This document shows positions 8,562-18,221 of a DNA stretch of 64,000 nt, in pieces (position 1 is the first letter of the stretch; every line of letters begins with the position of its first letter). Position numbers and translations under genes: made by a program. Origin of the DNA: Chloroflexota bacterium (GTDB lineage: Bacteria; Chloroflexota; Limnocylindria; Limnocylindrales; CSP1-4); assembly GCA_029778235.1 (NCBI GenBank), contig JAKOQS010000066.1:1-64000 (forward strand), given 5' to 3'. Below the pieces are notes generated by a model. That model was not told the DNA's origin, searched no databases, and saw nothing but the letters and a program-made list of their open reading frames with translations.

Positions 8562-9016
8562 CAGCGGAGCACCGAGGCATCCGGGATGACGAACGAGAGC
8601 GTCGCCTCGCAGCAGACTTCGCCCTCCACCGTCGCGACGCCCTTCGCGCGGCCGAAGCGCCGGCCCAGCTTCTCCATCGTGACCTCGAGACGCATGACGT
8701 CGCCCGGCTTCACGACCCGCTTGAAGCGGCACTCGTCGATCCCGGCGAAGAGGCCGATGCGGTCGCCGAACCCGGGCTGCTTCGCGACGTACACCCCCAT
8801 CGTCTGGGCGAGCGCCTCCACCTGGATGACCCCGGGGACCACGGGCATCCCGGGGAAGTGGCCCTGGAAGAACCACTCGGTGGCGGTGACGGCCTTCACG
8901 CCCACGATCCGCTGCGCCTCGGGGTCGTACTCGTCGATGCGGTCCACGAGGAGGAACGGCCAGCGGTGCGGCAGCATCCCCTCGATCTCGCGGGTGGTGT
9001 GGATGGGCTCGGTCAC
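8561..9016 (-). CDS. fabZ: 3-hydroxyacyl-[ACP] dehydratase FabZ
   Basis: A 151-residue hot-dog-fold dehydratase that converts 3-hydroxyacyl-ACP to trans-2-enoyl-ACP. The LPHRWPFLLVDR signature is at residues 15-26. The catalytic pair is His53 in GHFPG and Glu67 in the following IQVEALAQ helix, with normal FabZ spacing and length. Its TGA overlaps the ATG of the metallophosphoesterase (TGATG). It follows accC after 58 nt. Confidence 0.95.
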   Translation of the reverse strand: MTEPIHTTREIEGMLPHRWPFLLVDRIDEYDPEAQRIVGVKAVTATEWFFQGHFPGMPVVPGVIQVEALAQTMGVYVAKQPGFGDRIGLFAGIDECRFKRVVKPGDVMRLEVTMEKLGRRFGRAKGVATVEGEVCCEATLSFVIPDASVLR

Positions 9017-9074
9017 GGTCTGCCTCTGCGTGGTCGGGTGTCTCGCGGCGTGGTCCGCATGCGGTCGCGGCGGC

Positions 9075-10448
9075 TCACGAGCCGCGGGGTGGACGGAGGA
9101 ACGAGGCTGCCCCCAGCCGGTCGAGCATGGCCGTCGTCACGGCGCCCGACCGGAACGCCTCGTGGTCGAGGACCGCGCGGTGGAAGTCGCGGTTGGTCAC
9201 GACGCCCTCGAGGACCAGGTCGTCGAGGGCGGTCCGCGCCCGGGCGATCGCCGCGTCGCGGTCCTCCCCCCAGGCGACGAGCTTGCCGAGCAGTGAGTCG
9301 TAGTAGGGCGGGATCTCGTACCCGGCGTAGAGGTGCGAGTCCATGCGCACCCACGGCCCGCCGGGGGCGAGGTACCGCTCCACGGTGCCGGTCTGCGGAC
9401 GGAACTCGTGGGCCGGGTCCTCGGCGTTGATCCGCATCTCGATCGCGTGGCCGCGGATGCGGACGTCGTCCTGGCCGATCCGGAGCGGCTCGCCCGCCGC
9501 GATGCGCAGCTGCATCTCGACGATGTCCACCCCGGTGAGCATCTCGGTGACGGGGTGCTCCACCTGGACCCGGCAGTTGATCTCGATGAAGTAGAACTCG
9601 CCGTCCGGGTCCACGAGGAACTCGAGGGTCCCGACGTTCTCGTAGCCTGCGGCCACGATCGCGGCGAGCGCCCGGCTCCGCAGCTCCTCCCGGCGCTCCG
9701 GGGAGAGCGCGGGGGTGGGCCCCTCCTCGAGGATCTTCTGGTGGCGCCGCTGGAGCGAGCAGTCGCGGTCGCCGAGGTGGATCCCGTGGCCGTCGGCGTC
9801 GACCGCGACCTGGACCTCCACGTGCCGGTTCTCGGGGAGGAACCGCTCCAGGTAGACGGCGTCGTCGCCGAACGCCGCGCGCGCCTCGGACCGGCAGACC
9901 GGCAGGGCGCCTTCGAGCTCCCGGGGGGTGCGGACGGTGCGCATCCCCTTGCCTCCCCCGCCCGCCGACGGCTTGACGACGACGGGGTATCCGATGCGCG
10001 CCGCCTCGGCGAGCGCATGGCTCTCGTCGCGGATGGTGCCTTCGGAGCCCGGGATCGTGGGCAGGCCGTGCGACGCGAGCAGACGGCGTGTTCCCTCCTT
10101 GCTGCCGAAGCGCTCGAGCACCTCGGGCGGCGGCCCCACGAACGTGAGGCCGTGGGCGCGCACCGCCTCCGCGAAGTCCGAGTCCTCCGAGAGGAAGCCG
10201 TACCCGGGGTGGATCGCGTCGCACCCGGTCACGAGGGCGGCGCTGATCACCGACGCGGCCGACAGGTAGCTGCGTCGGGCGTCGGCCGGGCCGATGCAGA
10301 TCGCCTCGTCGGCGAGCTGCGCCGCGAGGCTCTCGCGGTCCGCCTCGCTGTACGCGACGACGGCGCCCAGCCCCATCGCGCGGCAGGCGCGGAGGATCCG
10401 CACGGCGATCTCGCCGCGGTTGGCGATGAGGACGCGACCGACGCTCAC
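9075..10448 (-). CDS. accC: Acetyl-CoA carboxylase biotin carboxylase subunit AccC
   Basis: The 457-residue product carboxylates the biotin of AccB using ATP and bicarbonate. It has the N-terminal ANRGEIAVR motif, the ATP-grasp glycine loop (SAGGGGKGM), the EINCRVQVEHPVTE metal and bicarbonate site, and the MRINAEDP segment. The GTG at 10446-10448 overlaps the preceding gene stop as GTGA, and sequence upstream of it belongs to that gene's other frame. The neighbouring BCCP-like gene cannot be biotinylated, so this enzyme must work with AccB encoded about 3 kb downstream. Confidence 0.95.
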   Translation of the reverse strand: MSVGRVLIANRGEIAVRILRACRAMGLGAVVAYSEADRESLAAQLADEAICIGPADARRSYLSAASVISAALVTGCDAIHPGYGFLSEDSDFAEAVRAHGLTFVGPPPEVLERFGSKEGTRRLLASHGLPTIPGSEGTIRDESHALAEAARIGYPVVVKPSAGGGGKGMRTVRTPRELEGALPVCRSEARAAFGDDAVYLERFLPENRHVEVQVAVDADGHGIHLGDRDCSLQRRHQKILEEGPTPALSPERREELRSRALAAIVAAGYENVGTLEFLVDPDGEFYFIEINCRVQVEHPVTEMLTGVDIVEMQLRIAAGEPLRIGQDDVRIRGHAIEMRINAEDPAHEFRPQTGTVERYLAPGGPWVRMDSHLYAGYEIPPYYDSLLGKLVAWGEDRDAAIARARTALDDLVLEGVVTNRDFHRAVLDHEAFRSGAVTTAMLDRLGAASFLRPPRGS

Positions 10449-11221
10449 GGCGCAGGCTCCGCGGGAGCCGAAGCCATCGCGTCCTCCGGCGCCGACGCCT
10501 CCGGTCCGGTCGCCTCGCCGGGCGGCGTCCCGCCGGACGGACCGGCGCCGCGGGCAGGCTCGCCGGCGAGCTCGATCCGGACGAGCTCCTGGCCGTACTC
10601 GACACCCTCGCCGGGGCCTGCGTAGCTGCCGCCGATCACCCCGTCGGCGGGGGCGAGGACGTCGTGCGGGACGCCGAGCACGTCCACCACCCCGAGTCGG
10701 TCGCCGGCGCGCACGCGGCTGCCGACGGCGACGCCATCGCGCGGCCGGAAGACCCCGACCGCCGGCGACGTGGCGACGGCGCGCGGTCGCGGCGGATGCT
10801 CCTCGGATCCGCGCTCCCCGTCGGCACCGGAGGCCCGGCCGCCGCCCGCGGTGGGGAGCGGATCCCACCCCTCCCCGGCGACCTGGCCGGCGTCGTACGC
10901 GGCCGCCCGCCCGGGGGTGGGGGCGCCGTGCGCCGCCGCTCCGCCGCTCGTGCCGGGCGCTCTCTCGCCGCCGGCCGGCCCGGTCGACGCCCCGCGCACG
11001 GGGGCGCCGGCGCGTCGGGCAGGGCCCTGTCCCGGGTCGCCCGTCGGCATCCGCAGCCGGACGTGCCAGTCGCCCTCGCGGACCTCGATCTCACCGAGGC
11101 CGGAAGCGGCGAGCCGGGCCACGAGCGCGGGCACGAGGTCGTCCGCGAGCCGGTCGATCGCCCCGTGGTCGGCGAGGCGGGCGTCGTCTCCGTGCGGTCC
11201 GGTCGTGGTGCGGTCGGTCAC
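10445..11221 (-). CDS. BCCP-like biotinyl/lipoyl-domain protein lacking the biotin lysine
   Basis: The 258-residue protein sits in the usual accB position just before accC and has the architecture of a BCCP: an N-terminal helical part ending in WHVRLRMP, a Pro/Gly/Ala linker, and a C-terminal beta domain (about 155-225). In that domain the run VVDVLGVPHDVLAPADG aligns with the canonical EAMK segment, but glycine replaces the biotin-accepting lysine and leucine the methionine. The flanking folding residues (VRAGDRLG, YGQELVRIEL) are kept. It therefore looks like a structural or regulatory paralogue, not a carrier. It overlaps accC and accDA by GTGA on both sides. Confidence 0.8.
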   Translation of the reverse strand: MTDRTTTGPHGDDARLADHGAIDRLADDLVPALVARLAASGLGEIEVREGDWHVRLRMPTGDPGQGPARRAGAPVRGASTGPAGGERAPGTSGGAAAHGAPTPGRAAAYDAGQVAGEGWDPLPTAGGGRASGADGERGSEEHPPRPRAVATSPAVGVFRPRDGVAVGSRVRAGDRLGVVDVLGVPHDVLAPADGVIGGSYAGPGEGVEYGQELVRIELAGEPARGAGPSGGTPPGEATGPEASAPEDAMASAPAEPAP

Positions 11222-13236
11222 TGGGCCTCCGTCGTCGAACGTTCACGCGCGGATTCCGCGCGTCGGGCGAGGATGATGCCCCGAAGCTCGCGGATCCGTG
11301 CAGGGATGCCCTGGCGCGGCTGGGGCGGGGCCGGCACGTCCACGGTCGCCATCGCGCCGAGGGCACGGTACCGGGCGTAGCGCTCGTTCACCAGCTCGCC
11401 GACGGGGACGACGGTCAGCCGATCGAGCTCGCGGGCGACCACCTCGCGCACGGCCGCCGCCGCCGCGGCCGGGTCGGCCTGCGCGCCGCCGTCCGGCTCG
11501 TCCACGATGAGGTCGACGACGCCGAGGGCCTTCTGGTCGGTCGCGGACATCCGCATCGCGAGGGCGGCCACCTGCGACATCTCGGGCGTGCGCCAGAGGA
11601 TCGAGGCGCAGCCCTCCGGGCTGATCACCGAGTAGACGGCGTTCTCGAGCGCGACGACGACGTCGCCCACGGCGACCGCGAGAGCGCCGCCCGACCCGCC
11701 CTCGCCGGTGATGACGACGACGATCGGCGTCCGCAGGCGCGTCATGAGGGCGACGGACCGCGCGATGGCCTCGGCGACCCCGCGCTCCTCCGACCCGGTC
11801 CCGGGGTAGGCGCCGGGCGTGTCCACGAACGTCACCACCGGCATCCCGAACCGCTCGGCCAGCTCCATCAGGCGCATCGCCTTCCGGTAGCCCTCGGGGT
11901 GCGGCATCCCGAAGTTGCGGCGGATGTTCTCCTCCGTCTCGGCCCCCTTCTGGTGGCCGATCGCGACGAAGCGGTGGTCGTCGATCCGGGCGAGGCCGGC
12001 GACGATCGCCTCGTCGTCGCCGAAGAACCGGTCGCCCTTCAGCTCGATGAAGCGGTCGGCCAGCAGGTCGAGGAGCTCGATGGTGTGCGGCCGCCTCGGG
12101 TCGCGCGCCCGCTGGACCCGTCCCCAGACCGCCTCCGCCGCGCTCCTGCGCTCGGCCTCGTCCGCGGGCAGCGGCGGTAGGGCCGGACGGGACGCGGGCA
12201 GGGGCGGCGTGGAGCCGCCGCCCGCCACCGCGGACGTGGCGTCGGGGGCGTCGGCAGCCGTTGCAGCGGGGGCGGTGGGCCCGCCCTCGGCGGTCGCCTC
12301 GGCCGGCTCTCCGTCGAGCGCACCGGGCGCAAGGCCAGCCGCCCTGGCGGCGTGGGTCGCCTCGTCCGTCGCGACCCCCCCGCCGGCATGGGCGACAGGC
12401 CGGGCGCCGCGCGGGCGCAGCAGGGAGAGGATCGCAGCGAGCTCGTCGCGCAGGTCCGCCCGGGGGACGATCCGGTCGATGAAGCCGTGCCGCAGGAGGA
12501 ACTCCGACCGCTGGAAGCCGGGCGGCAGCTCCTCCGCGATCGTGCCCGCCGAGACGCGGGCGCCCGCGAACCCGATGAGTGCGTCGGGCTCGGCGATGTT
12601 GACGTCGCCGACCGCCGCGTACGAGGCGAAGACCCCGCCGGTGGTGGGGTCGGTGAGGATGGAGACGTAGGGCACGCCCGCCGTCCGGAGGCGCTCGACG
12701 GCAGCCAGCGTCTTCGCGAGCTGCATGAGCGCGAGGGTCCCCTCCTGCATCCGCGCGCCGCCGGAGGCGGAGACGACGACGAGCGGGATCCGCTCCGCGA
12801 GCGCGGCCTCGGCGGCCCGCGCGACCTTCTCGCCGACGACCGATCCCATCGACCCGCCCATGAAGCCGAAGTCGAGGGCGCAGATCGAGACACGCGTGCC
12901 TCCGACCGCGCCGATCCCCCACACGGCTGCATCGCGCAGGCCTGTGGCGCTCTGCGCGTCGGTCACGCGCTGCGGATAGGCCTTGCGATCGACGAAGCCG
13001 AGCGGGTCCACGGAGACCAGGCCGGCGTCACGCTCCACGAACGTGCCCGTGTCCATCAGCTGGGTGAGTCGCGCCCGAGCGGAGATCCGGAAGTGGTGCC
13101 CACAGGAGGCGCAGACGCGGAGGTTCTTCTCGAGATGCTTGTTGAAGAGCATCTCCTGGCAGTCCGGGCACTGCGTCCAGAGGTCCACGGGGTACGGCTC
13201 CCGCCGCGGACGGAACGACGGCAGCTTCAGCGGCAT
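11218..13236 (-). CDS. accDA: Fused acetyl-CoA carboxylase carboxyltransferase, AccD-AccA
   Basis: A single 672-residue chain carries both carboxyltransferase subunits, which transfer CO2 from carboxybiotin to acetyl-CoA to give malonyl-CoA. Residues 1-290 are the beta half, with a four-cysteine zinc finger (CPDC and CASC, 15 residues between the pairs) and the GGSMGSVVGEK, SASGGARMQEG and TDPTTGGVFAS motifs. About 100 residues of Ala/Pro-rich linker follow. The alpha half (about 395-672) has RPHTIELLD, DTPGAYPGTGSEERG and GEGGSGGALA. The ATG at 13234-13236 overlaps the upstream stop (TGATG). Accordingly no separate accA or accD is seen. Confidence 0.95.
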   Translation of the reverse strand: MPLKLPSFRPRREPYPVDLWTQCPDCQEMLFNKHLEKNLRVCASCGHHFRISARARLTQLMDTGTFVERDAGLVSVDPLGFVDRKAYPQRVTDAQSATGLRDAAVWGIGAVGGTRVSICALDFGFMGGSMGSVVGEKVARAAEAALAERIPLVVVSASGGARMQEGTLALMQLAKTLAAVERLRTAGVPYVSILTDPTTGGVFASYAAVGDVNIAEPDALIGFAGARVSAGTIAEELPPGFQRSEFLLRHGFIDRIVPRADLRDELAAILSLLRPRGARPVAHAGGGVATDEATHAARAAGLAPGALDGEPAEATAEGGPTAPAATAADAPDATSAVAGGGSTPPLPASRPALPPLPADEAERRSAAEAVWGRVQRARDPRRPHTIELLDLLADRFIELKGDRFFGDDEAIVAGLARIDDHRFVAIGHQKGAETEENIRRNFGMPHPEGYRKAMRLMELAERFGMPVVTFVDTPGAYPGTGSEERGVAEAIARSVALMTRLRTPIVVVITGEGGSGGALAVAVGDVVVALENAVYSVISPEGCASILWRTPEMSQVAALAMRMSATDQKALGVVDLIVDEPDGGAQADPAAAAAAVREVVARELDRLTVVPVGELVNERYARYRALGAMATVDVPAPPQPRQGIPARIRELRGIILARRAESARERSTTEAQ

Positions 13237-13787
13237 CAGGCGATCCCCCGGCGCGGGCGACCACGCCGCCACGCGACGACGGCGGCGGCGCCGATGGAGA
13301 GAGCGGCGGAGGCGATCGCGGCGGAGGCGATCCCAGCCAGCGGGACGCCCGGGCGGGCTGCCGGGACCACCGCGCTCGCGGCGACCGGGAACGCGACGAG
13401 AGCGCCCGCGGCCACGTCGTCGGGTGCCAGCCGGCCGCGGGCGGCCGCGGCGAGGCGACGCGCGACGCGCTCCTCGAAACGGAAGGAGGGGTGGGGGCGC
13501 CACGCGGTCGCGTGCAGCAGGCGGACGACTGATGCGACCTCCGGATCCGGGGGCGGGACGTCCGCGACCGTCGCGGCAGCGCCGGTCGGCTCCACTCTCG
13601 GTTCCGCGGCGGCGGCCGCGCCGGCCCCCGCGAGGGCACGCGCACCGGCCCGGCCGGCGATCTCCGGGCGCGCCGCCGCGGACGCCGGCCGGCCCCCGCC
13701 CGCGGCCCCGCCGGCGATCAGCGACTTGATGTACGCGTCCGTCCGGAGCGCGTCCACGCGGAGCGCCTCGCCCGTGGGGAGCCTCAC
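13236..13787 (-). CDS. Single-pass membrane protein, probable partner of the adjacent sigma factor
   Basis: The 183-residue product starts at a GTG (13785-13787) overlapping the sigma-factor stop as GTGA. Most of it is Ala/Pro-rich and probably disordered. A block near residues 80-115 (VVRLLHATAWRPHPSFRFEERVARRLAAAARG) resembles the short helical segment of small anti-sigma proteins. One hydrophobic segment near the C-terminus (about 148-172) is followed by WRRGRPRR, a stop-transfer signal that puts the bulk in the cytoplasm. No zinc HC2 motif is visible. Its position suggests an anti-sigma factor; this is inference. Confidence 0.6.
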   Translation of the reverse strand: MRLPTGEALRVDALRTDAYIKSLIAGGAAGGGRPASAAARPEIAGRAGARALAGAGAAAAAEPRVEPTGAAATVADVPPPDPEVASVVRLLHATAWRPHPSFRFEERVARRLAAAARGRLAPDDVAAGALVAFPVAASAVVPAARPGVPLAGIASAAIASAALSIGAAAVVAWRRGRPRRGIA

Positions 13788-14575
13788 GGGGCGGTCTCGC
13801 CGCCGTCGCGCCCGTTCCGACGCAGGTCGGCGGCGACGGAGCGGAGCGCGCGATGCAGGAGGACGCGCACCGCCCCCTCGGAGCGGTCCAGGACGTCCCC
13901 GATCTCCGCCGCGCTCATCTCCTCGACGAAGCGGAGCGTCACCGCGCGCCGCCGGTCGTCGGGCAGGCGGTCCACCGCGGCCCAGGCCGCGCGGGCCTCG
14001 TCGCGCAGCTCGGCCTCGTGCGCGACGTCCAGCGGGTCCGCGATGCCGGCCGCGAGCTCGATCGGGGCGGTGGGCCTCCGCCCGGCGGTCCGTCGCTCGC
14101 CCGCGACGACGTTGCGGGCGATACGGAAGAGCCACGCGCGGAACGACGAGACCTCCGCCGGGTCCGGGACGGGGTCCGCAGCCGCGGAGGCACGGCCGCG
14201 CAAGCGGACCACGACGCCACGCGCCGGGACGCGCGCCGAGCCGATCGCGGCGCCACCCGCGGCGGCACTCTCCGCGTCGCCCGCGGCGCGGGCTGCGGCA
14301 TGGCCGGACCGACCGCGCTCCTCGAAGCGCGGAAGGCCGGCGAGCGCCAGCATGAAGGTCCGCTCGGTCACGTCCTCCGCCTCGTGATGGTCGCGCAGCT
14401 CGTACAGCGCGAACGCATAGACCTGTGCGACGTACTTCCGGTAGAGCGCCTCGAACCGGGCGGGGTCCGATCGCGCCTCCTCGACGAGGCGCCGGTCCGA
14501 GTCGAGCCGCACGATGCCGTCGGGCGATCGCCGCTCGCTCGCCCTTCCGCGGATTCCGAACGCCGGACGGGCCAT
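13784..14575 (-). CDS. ECF-type RNA polymerase sigma factor with internal insertion
   Basis: The 263-residue protein has region 2 (ARFEALYRKYVAQVYAFAL..DHHEAEDVTERTFMLAL) at about 38-80 and resumes at SFRAWLFRIARNVVAGERR near 145. About 60 Ala/Arg/Gly-rich residues split what is normally one continuous region 2. Region 4 (DRLPDDRRRAVTLRF..MSAAEIGDVLDRSEGAVRVLLHRALRSV) is at about 200-250. It lies between birA and the carboxyltransferase gene and overlaps its putative membrane partner by GTGA. A cell-envelope or lipid-status signal is the natural guess. Confidence 0.9.
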   Translation of the reverse strand: MARPAFGIRGRASERRSPDGIVRLDSDRRLVEEARSDPARFEALYRKYVAQVYAFALYELRDHHEAEDVTERTFMLALAGLPRFEERGRSGHAAARAAGDAESAAAGGAAIGSARVPARGVVVRLRGRASAAADPVPDPAEVSSFRAWLFRIARNVVAGERRTAGRRPTAPIELAAGIADPLDVAHEAELRDEARAAWAAVDRLPDDRRRAVTLRFVEEMSAAEIGDVLDRSEGAVRVLLHRALRSVAADLRRNGRDGGETAP

Positions 14576-14579
14576 CGCG

Positions 14580-15395
14580 TTACACCCCTGCGAGCACGCG
14601 GGCGATCTCGCCCGCGTGCACCTGGCGCTCGCCGCTCTCGACGGCAGGGTCCTCCACGACGAGCGCGCCCGTGAGCGGATCGACGCCCAGCGCGAGCACC
14701 TCGTCGACCTCGGCGGGATCCGTGCCGTGCTGGAGGCGGACCCGGGTGCGCCGGATGGCCTGGCGCGCGGTCCAGCCGGCGACGTCGAAGCGGCCGGCCC
14801 GCAAGGCCTCGATGCGCGGCTCCAGCCGGTCGAGGAAGGCGTCGAGGAGCACGGCCGCCTCGACAGGTCGACCGCCGGCCGCGACCTGGAGGCTCGTCAT
14901 CGTGGCAGCCAGGTCGGACGGGAAGTCCCCGGCCGGCCACCCGGCGTCCACCCCGATCCCCACGACCAGGCGCGGGTCACCCGTGGCGAGGCCGCTCGCC
15001 TCGCCGAGCACGCCCCCGAGCTTGAGGAGAGCGCCGTCGGGCGTCGACGGATCCACGACGACGAGGTCATTGGGCCACTTGAGCAGGACGGTCCTGTCGG
15101 GCAGCCCCGCGACCTCCTCCGCCGCGTCGGCCATGGCGAGGCTGGCGCTCGCGGCGATCCGCCACGCACGGTCCGGCTCGATCCACGCCGGCCTGAAGCC
15201 GGCCGAGACGAGGAGCGCCGCGCCGGGCGGCGCGACCCACGTGCGGCCCATCCGGCCGCGTCCGGCGGTCTGCACGTCCGCCGACGCGACGCACACCTCC
15301 GGGACGCCCGCGTCGAGCCACCCCGCGACGATGTCGTTCGTGGAGGGGACGCTTGCGAATCGCTCGAGGCGCGAGATGAACGGCGAGGTCGTCAC
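14580..15395 (-). CDS. birA: Biotin--[acetyl-CoA carboxylase] ligase BirA (class I)
   Basis: This 271-residue enzyme attaches biotin to AccB through biotinyl-AMP. It has the nucleotide loop GRGRMGRTW (about 47-55), the LLKWPNDLVV biotin-site block and a small SH3-like C-terminal domain (DPLTGALVVED). The N-terminal helix-turn-helix of bifunctional BirA repressors is missing, so it should not itself repress biotin genes. It precedes the sigma/accDA/BCCP-like/accC genes, so the ligase is made together with carboxylase subunits. Confidence 0.93.
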   Translation of the reverse strand: MTTSPFISRLERFASVPSTNDIVAGWLDAGVPEVCVASADVQTAGRGRMGRTWVAPPGAALLVSAGFRPAWIEPDRAWRIAASASLAMADAAEEVAGLPDRTVLLKWPNDLVVVDPSTPDGALLKLGGVLGEASGLATGDPRLVVGIGVDAGWPAGDFPSDLAATMTSLQVAAGGRPVEAAVLLDAFLDRLEPRIEALRAGRFDVAGWTARQAIRRTRVRLQHGTDPAEVDEVLALGVDPLTGALVVEDPAVESGERQVHAGEIARVLAGV

Positions 15396-15453
15396 GCGAT
15401 GGCGGCCTCCGATGGGGCCGGCGCGAGGGAGCGCCGGCGGGTTGACCGGCCGG

Positions 15454-16797
<1,344 letters not shown>

Positions 16798-16804
16798 GGC
16801 GCGG

Positions 16805-16810
16805 ATTGTA
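16805..16810 (-). promoter_or_regulatory. -10 element (TACAAT) for lysC
   Basis: The minus strand reads GGTACAAT, followed by 7 nt and the lysC ATG. With transcription starting about 7 nt after the -10, the message would begin at or beside the start codon, and no Shine-Dalgarno could be used. Confidence 0.55.
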
Positions 16811-16883
16811 CCGGTGGGACGGGCGGGGCCGCGGTGGGCGTGGACAGAGGCGGGGCAGGGGCCGCGGGGCGCGGGGCCGGCGG

Positions 16884-16933
16884 CGCGGCAGGGCGGCAGA
16901 GCCGAGGGTGCGGCAGGGCGGCAGAGCCGGGGG
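16884..16933. repeat. 25-bp tandem duplication
   Basis: The unit beginning GCGGCAGGGCGGCAGAGCCG occurs twice in direct succession (16884-16908 and 16909-16933), differing at one base. It is purine-rich and lies in the non-coding region upstream of lysC. It is probably replication slippage. Confidence 0.7.
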
Positions 16934-17304
16934 TGGAGCAGGGCCGAGGTGCGGAGCCACGGCCCGCGGTGGGGCACTGCCGAGGCGGCTCCACGGCCGA
17001 GGAGGGGGCGGCCGAGGGGCACGGCCGGGCCGAAGTCGGGGGGCCGTGACTGCCGGTCATCAAGATCGGGCCTGGGGCAGCGCAGGTGTGACCACCAGGC
17101 ACCGTCGCGACGGTCCCGGGCGGCTGGGACGCGGTAGCCGGCCCCGGAACGGTCGCGGTGATGCGCGATGGACATCGCGGCGACCCCCGAGCCACGGGAA
17201 ACGTGACTGGCAGTCACGCCCTGGCGAGGCACGCCCACCGGCCCCCGATCGCTTCGCGCCGCGCCTCCGCGGTCCCCCCGCGGACGCCTCTGGGACCCCG
17301 GGCG

Positions 17305-17310
17305 TACCAT
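17305..17310 (+). promoter_or_regulatory. Candidate -10 element (TACCAT) for the dienelactone hydrolase gene
   Basis: The element reads GGCGTACCAT, 32 nt before the ATG at 17343. A CGGAGG Shine-Dalgarno at about 17328-17333 lies in between, so a normal leadered message is expected. Confidence 0.4.
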
Positions 17311-17342
17311 CGCGCCTCTCGCCCGCCCGGAGGTCCCCGCCG

Positions 17343-18104
17343 ATGTGCTTCGACACCGACAGCCGTCCCCCGATCGCGCCGATCGCCGGCGGCGCGATCG
17401 ACGCCGAGGAGATGCGCCTCGTCGCCTCCGACGGCTCAGCGTTCCGGGCGTACGTCGCGCGCGCCGCCCAGCCGTCCGGCGCGGGGATGATCGTGCTCCC
17501 CGACGTCCGCGGACTCCACCGCTACTACGAGGAGCTCGTCCTCCGCTTCGCCGAGGCGGGGATCGACGCGATCGGCCTCGACTACTTCGGGCGCACGGCC
17601 CCGGATGACGACCGGAGCGACGCCTTCGCGTACATGGACCACGTCGGGCGGACGCAGTACGCCACCCTCTCCGCGGACATCGCGGCCGCGGCCGCCGCGC
17701 TGCGAGCCGGCGACGCGGGTCGCGTGCAGCGCCTCTTCGCGGTCGGCTTCTGCTTCGGCGGACGACTCGCGTACGACGCGGCGACGATGGGGCTCGGCCT
17801 CGCGGGCGTCATCGGGTTCTACGGCTGGCCGACGGGGAGGCCGCGCAACGACGTCCCCGTCCCGGTCGAGGTCGTCGACCGGATGGAGGGCCGTGTCCTC
17901 GGCATCTTCGGCGGGGCGGACGAGGGGATCGGCCCCGAGGCGGTCGCGGAGTGGGAAGCCGCGCTCACCGGGGCGAACGTGCCCCACGAGATCGTCACAT
18001 ACGATGGCGCGCCCCACTCCTTCTTCGACCGGAAGCAGGCCGCCTTCGCCGACGCGTCGGCGGACGCCTGGCGGCGGGTGCTCGACTTCGTCGCGCAGGC
18101 CTGA
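17343..18104 (+). CDS. Dienelactone hydrolase family protein
   Basis: A 253-residue alpha/beta hydrolase. The nucleophile is the cysteine of GFCFGGR, with Asp in FGGADEGIG and His in GAPHSFFDR, the Cys-Asp-His triad of carboxymethylenebutenolidase-like enzymes. The ATG at 17343 has GGAGG about 9 nt upstream; a much longer open frame upstream is Arg/Gly-rich shadow. No aromatic-degradation genes are nearby, so a general esterase or lactonase role is as likely as chlorocatechol metabolism. Confidence 0.88.
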   Translation: MCFDTDSRPPIAPIAGGAIDAEEMRLVASDGSAFRAYVARAAQPSGAGMIVLPDVRGLHRYYEELVLRFAEAGIDAIGLDYFGRTAPDDDRSDAFAYMDHVGRTQYATLSADIAAAAAALRAGDAGRVQRLFAVGFCFGGRLAYDAATMGLGLAGVIGFYGWPTGRPRNDVPVPVEVVDRMEGRVLGIFGGADEGIGPEAVAEWEAALTGANVPHEIVTYDGAPHSFFDRKQAAFADASADAWRRVLDFVAQA

Positions 18105-18180
18105 GGGTCGGCGGGCCACCCGCCTGCCGAGCCGAGCGACCGACCGCGCCGCTTCCGACACGCACGCCCAGCCGAAGGGG

Positions 18181-18217
18181 GCGACCGGGCGGCGCCGGAC
18201 GCGCGGTGGCCGGTCGC
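18181..18217. terminator. Possible hairpin between converging genes
   Basis: An 8-bp inverted repeat GCGACCGG/CCGGTCGC with a 21-nt loop lies between the stops of the dienelactone hydrolase gene and thrB. There is no T-run, so it is only a weak terminator candidate. Confidence 0.3.
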
Positions 18218-18221
18218 CGCG

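Larger units (their letters stand above)
16798..17342. other. Intergenic region between divergent lysC and dienelactone hydrolase genes, 545 bp
   Basis: This is the longest gene-free stretch in the window. It contains the lysC -10 box, a 25-bp tandem duplication (16884-16933), a 7-bp inverted repeat CGTGACT/AGTCACG with a 3-nt loop at 17202-17218, and a TACCAT element at 17305-17310. No coding sequence with plausible composition was found on either strand. Confidence 0.6.

Noticed and set aside
17202..17218. CGTGACT/AGTCACG palindrome as an operator
   Set aside because: The arms are only 7 bp and the site is distant from the gene start, so chance is likely. It is kept as a note in the intergenic entry.
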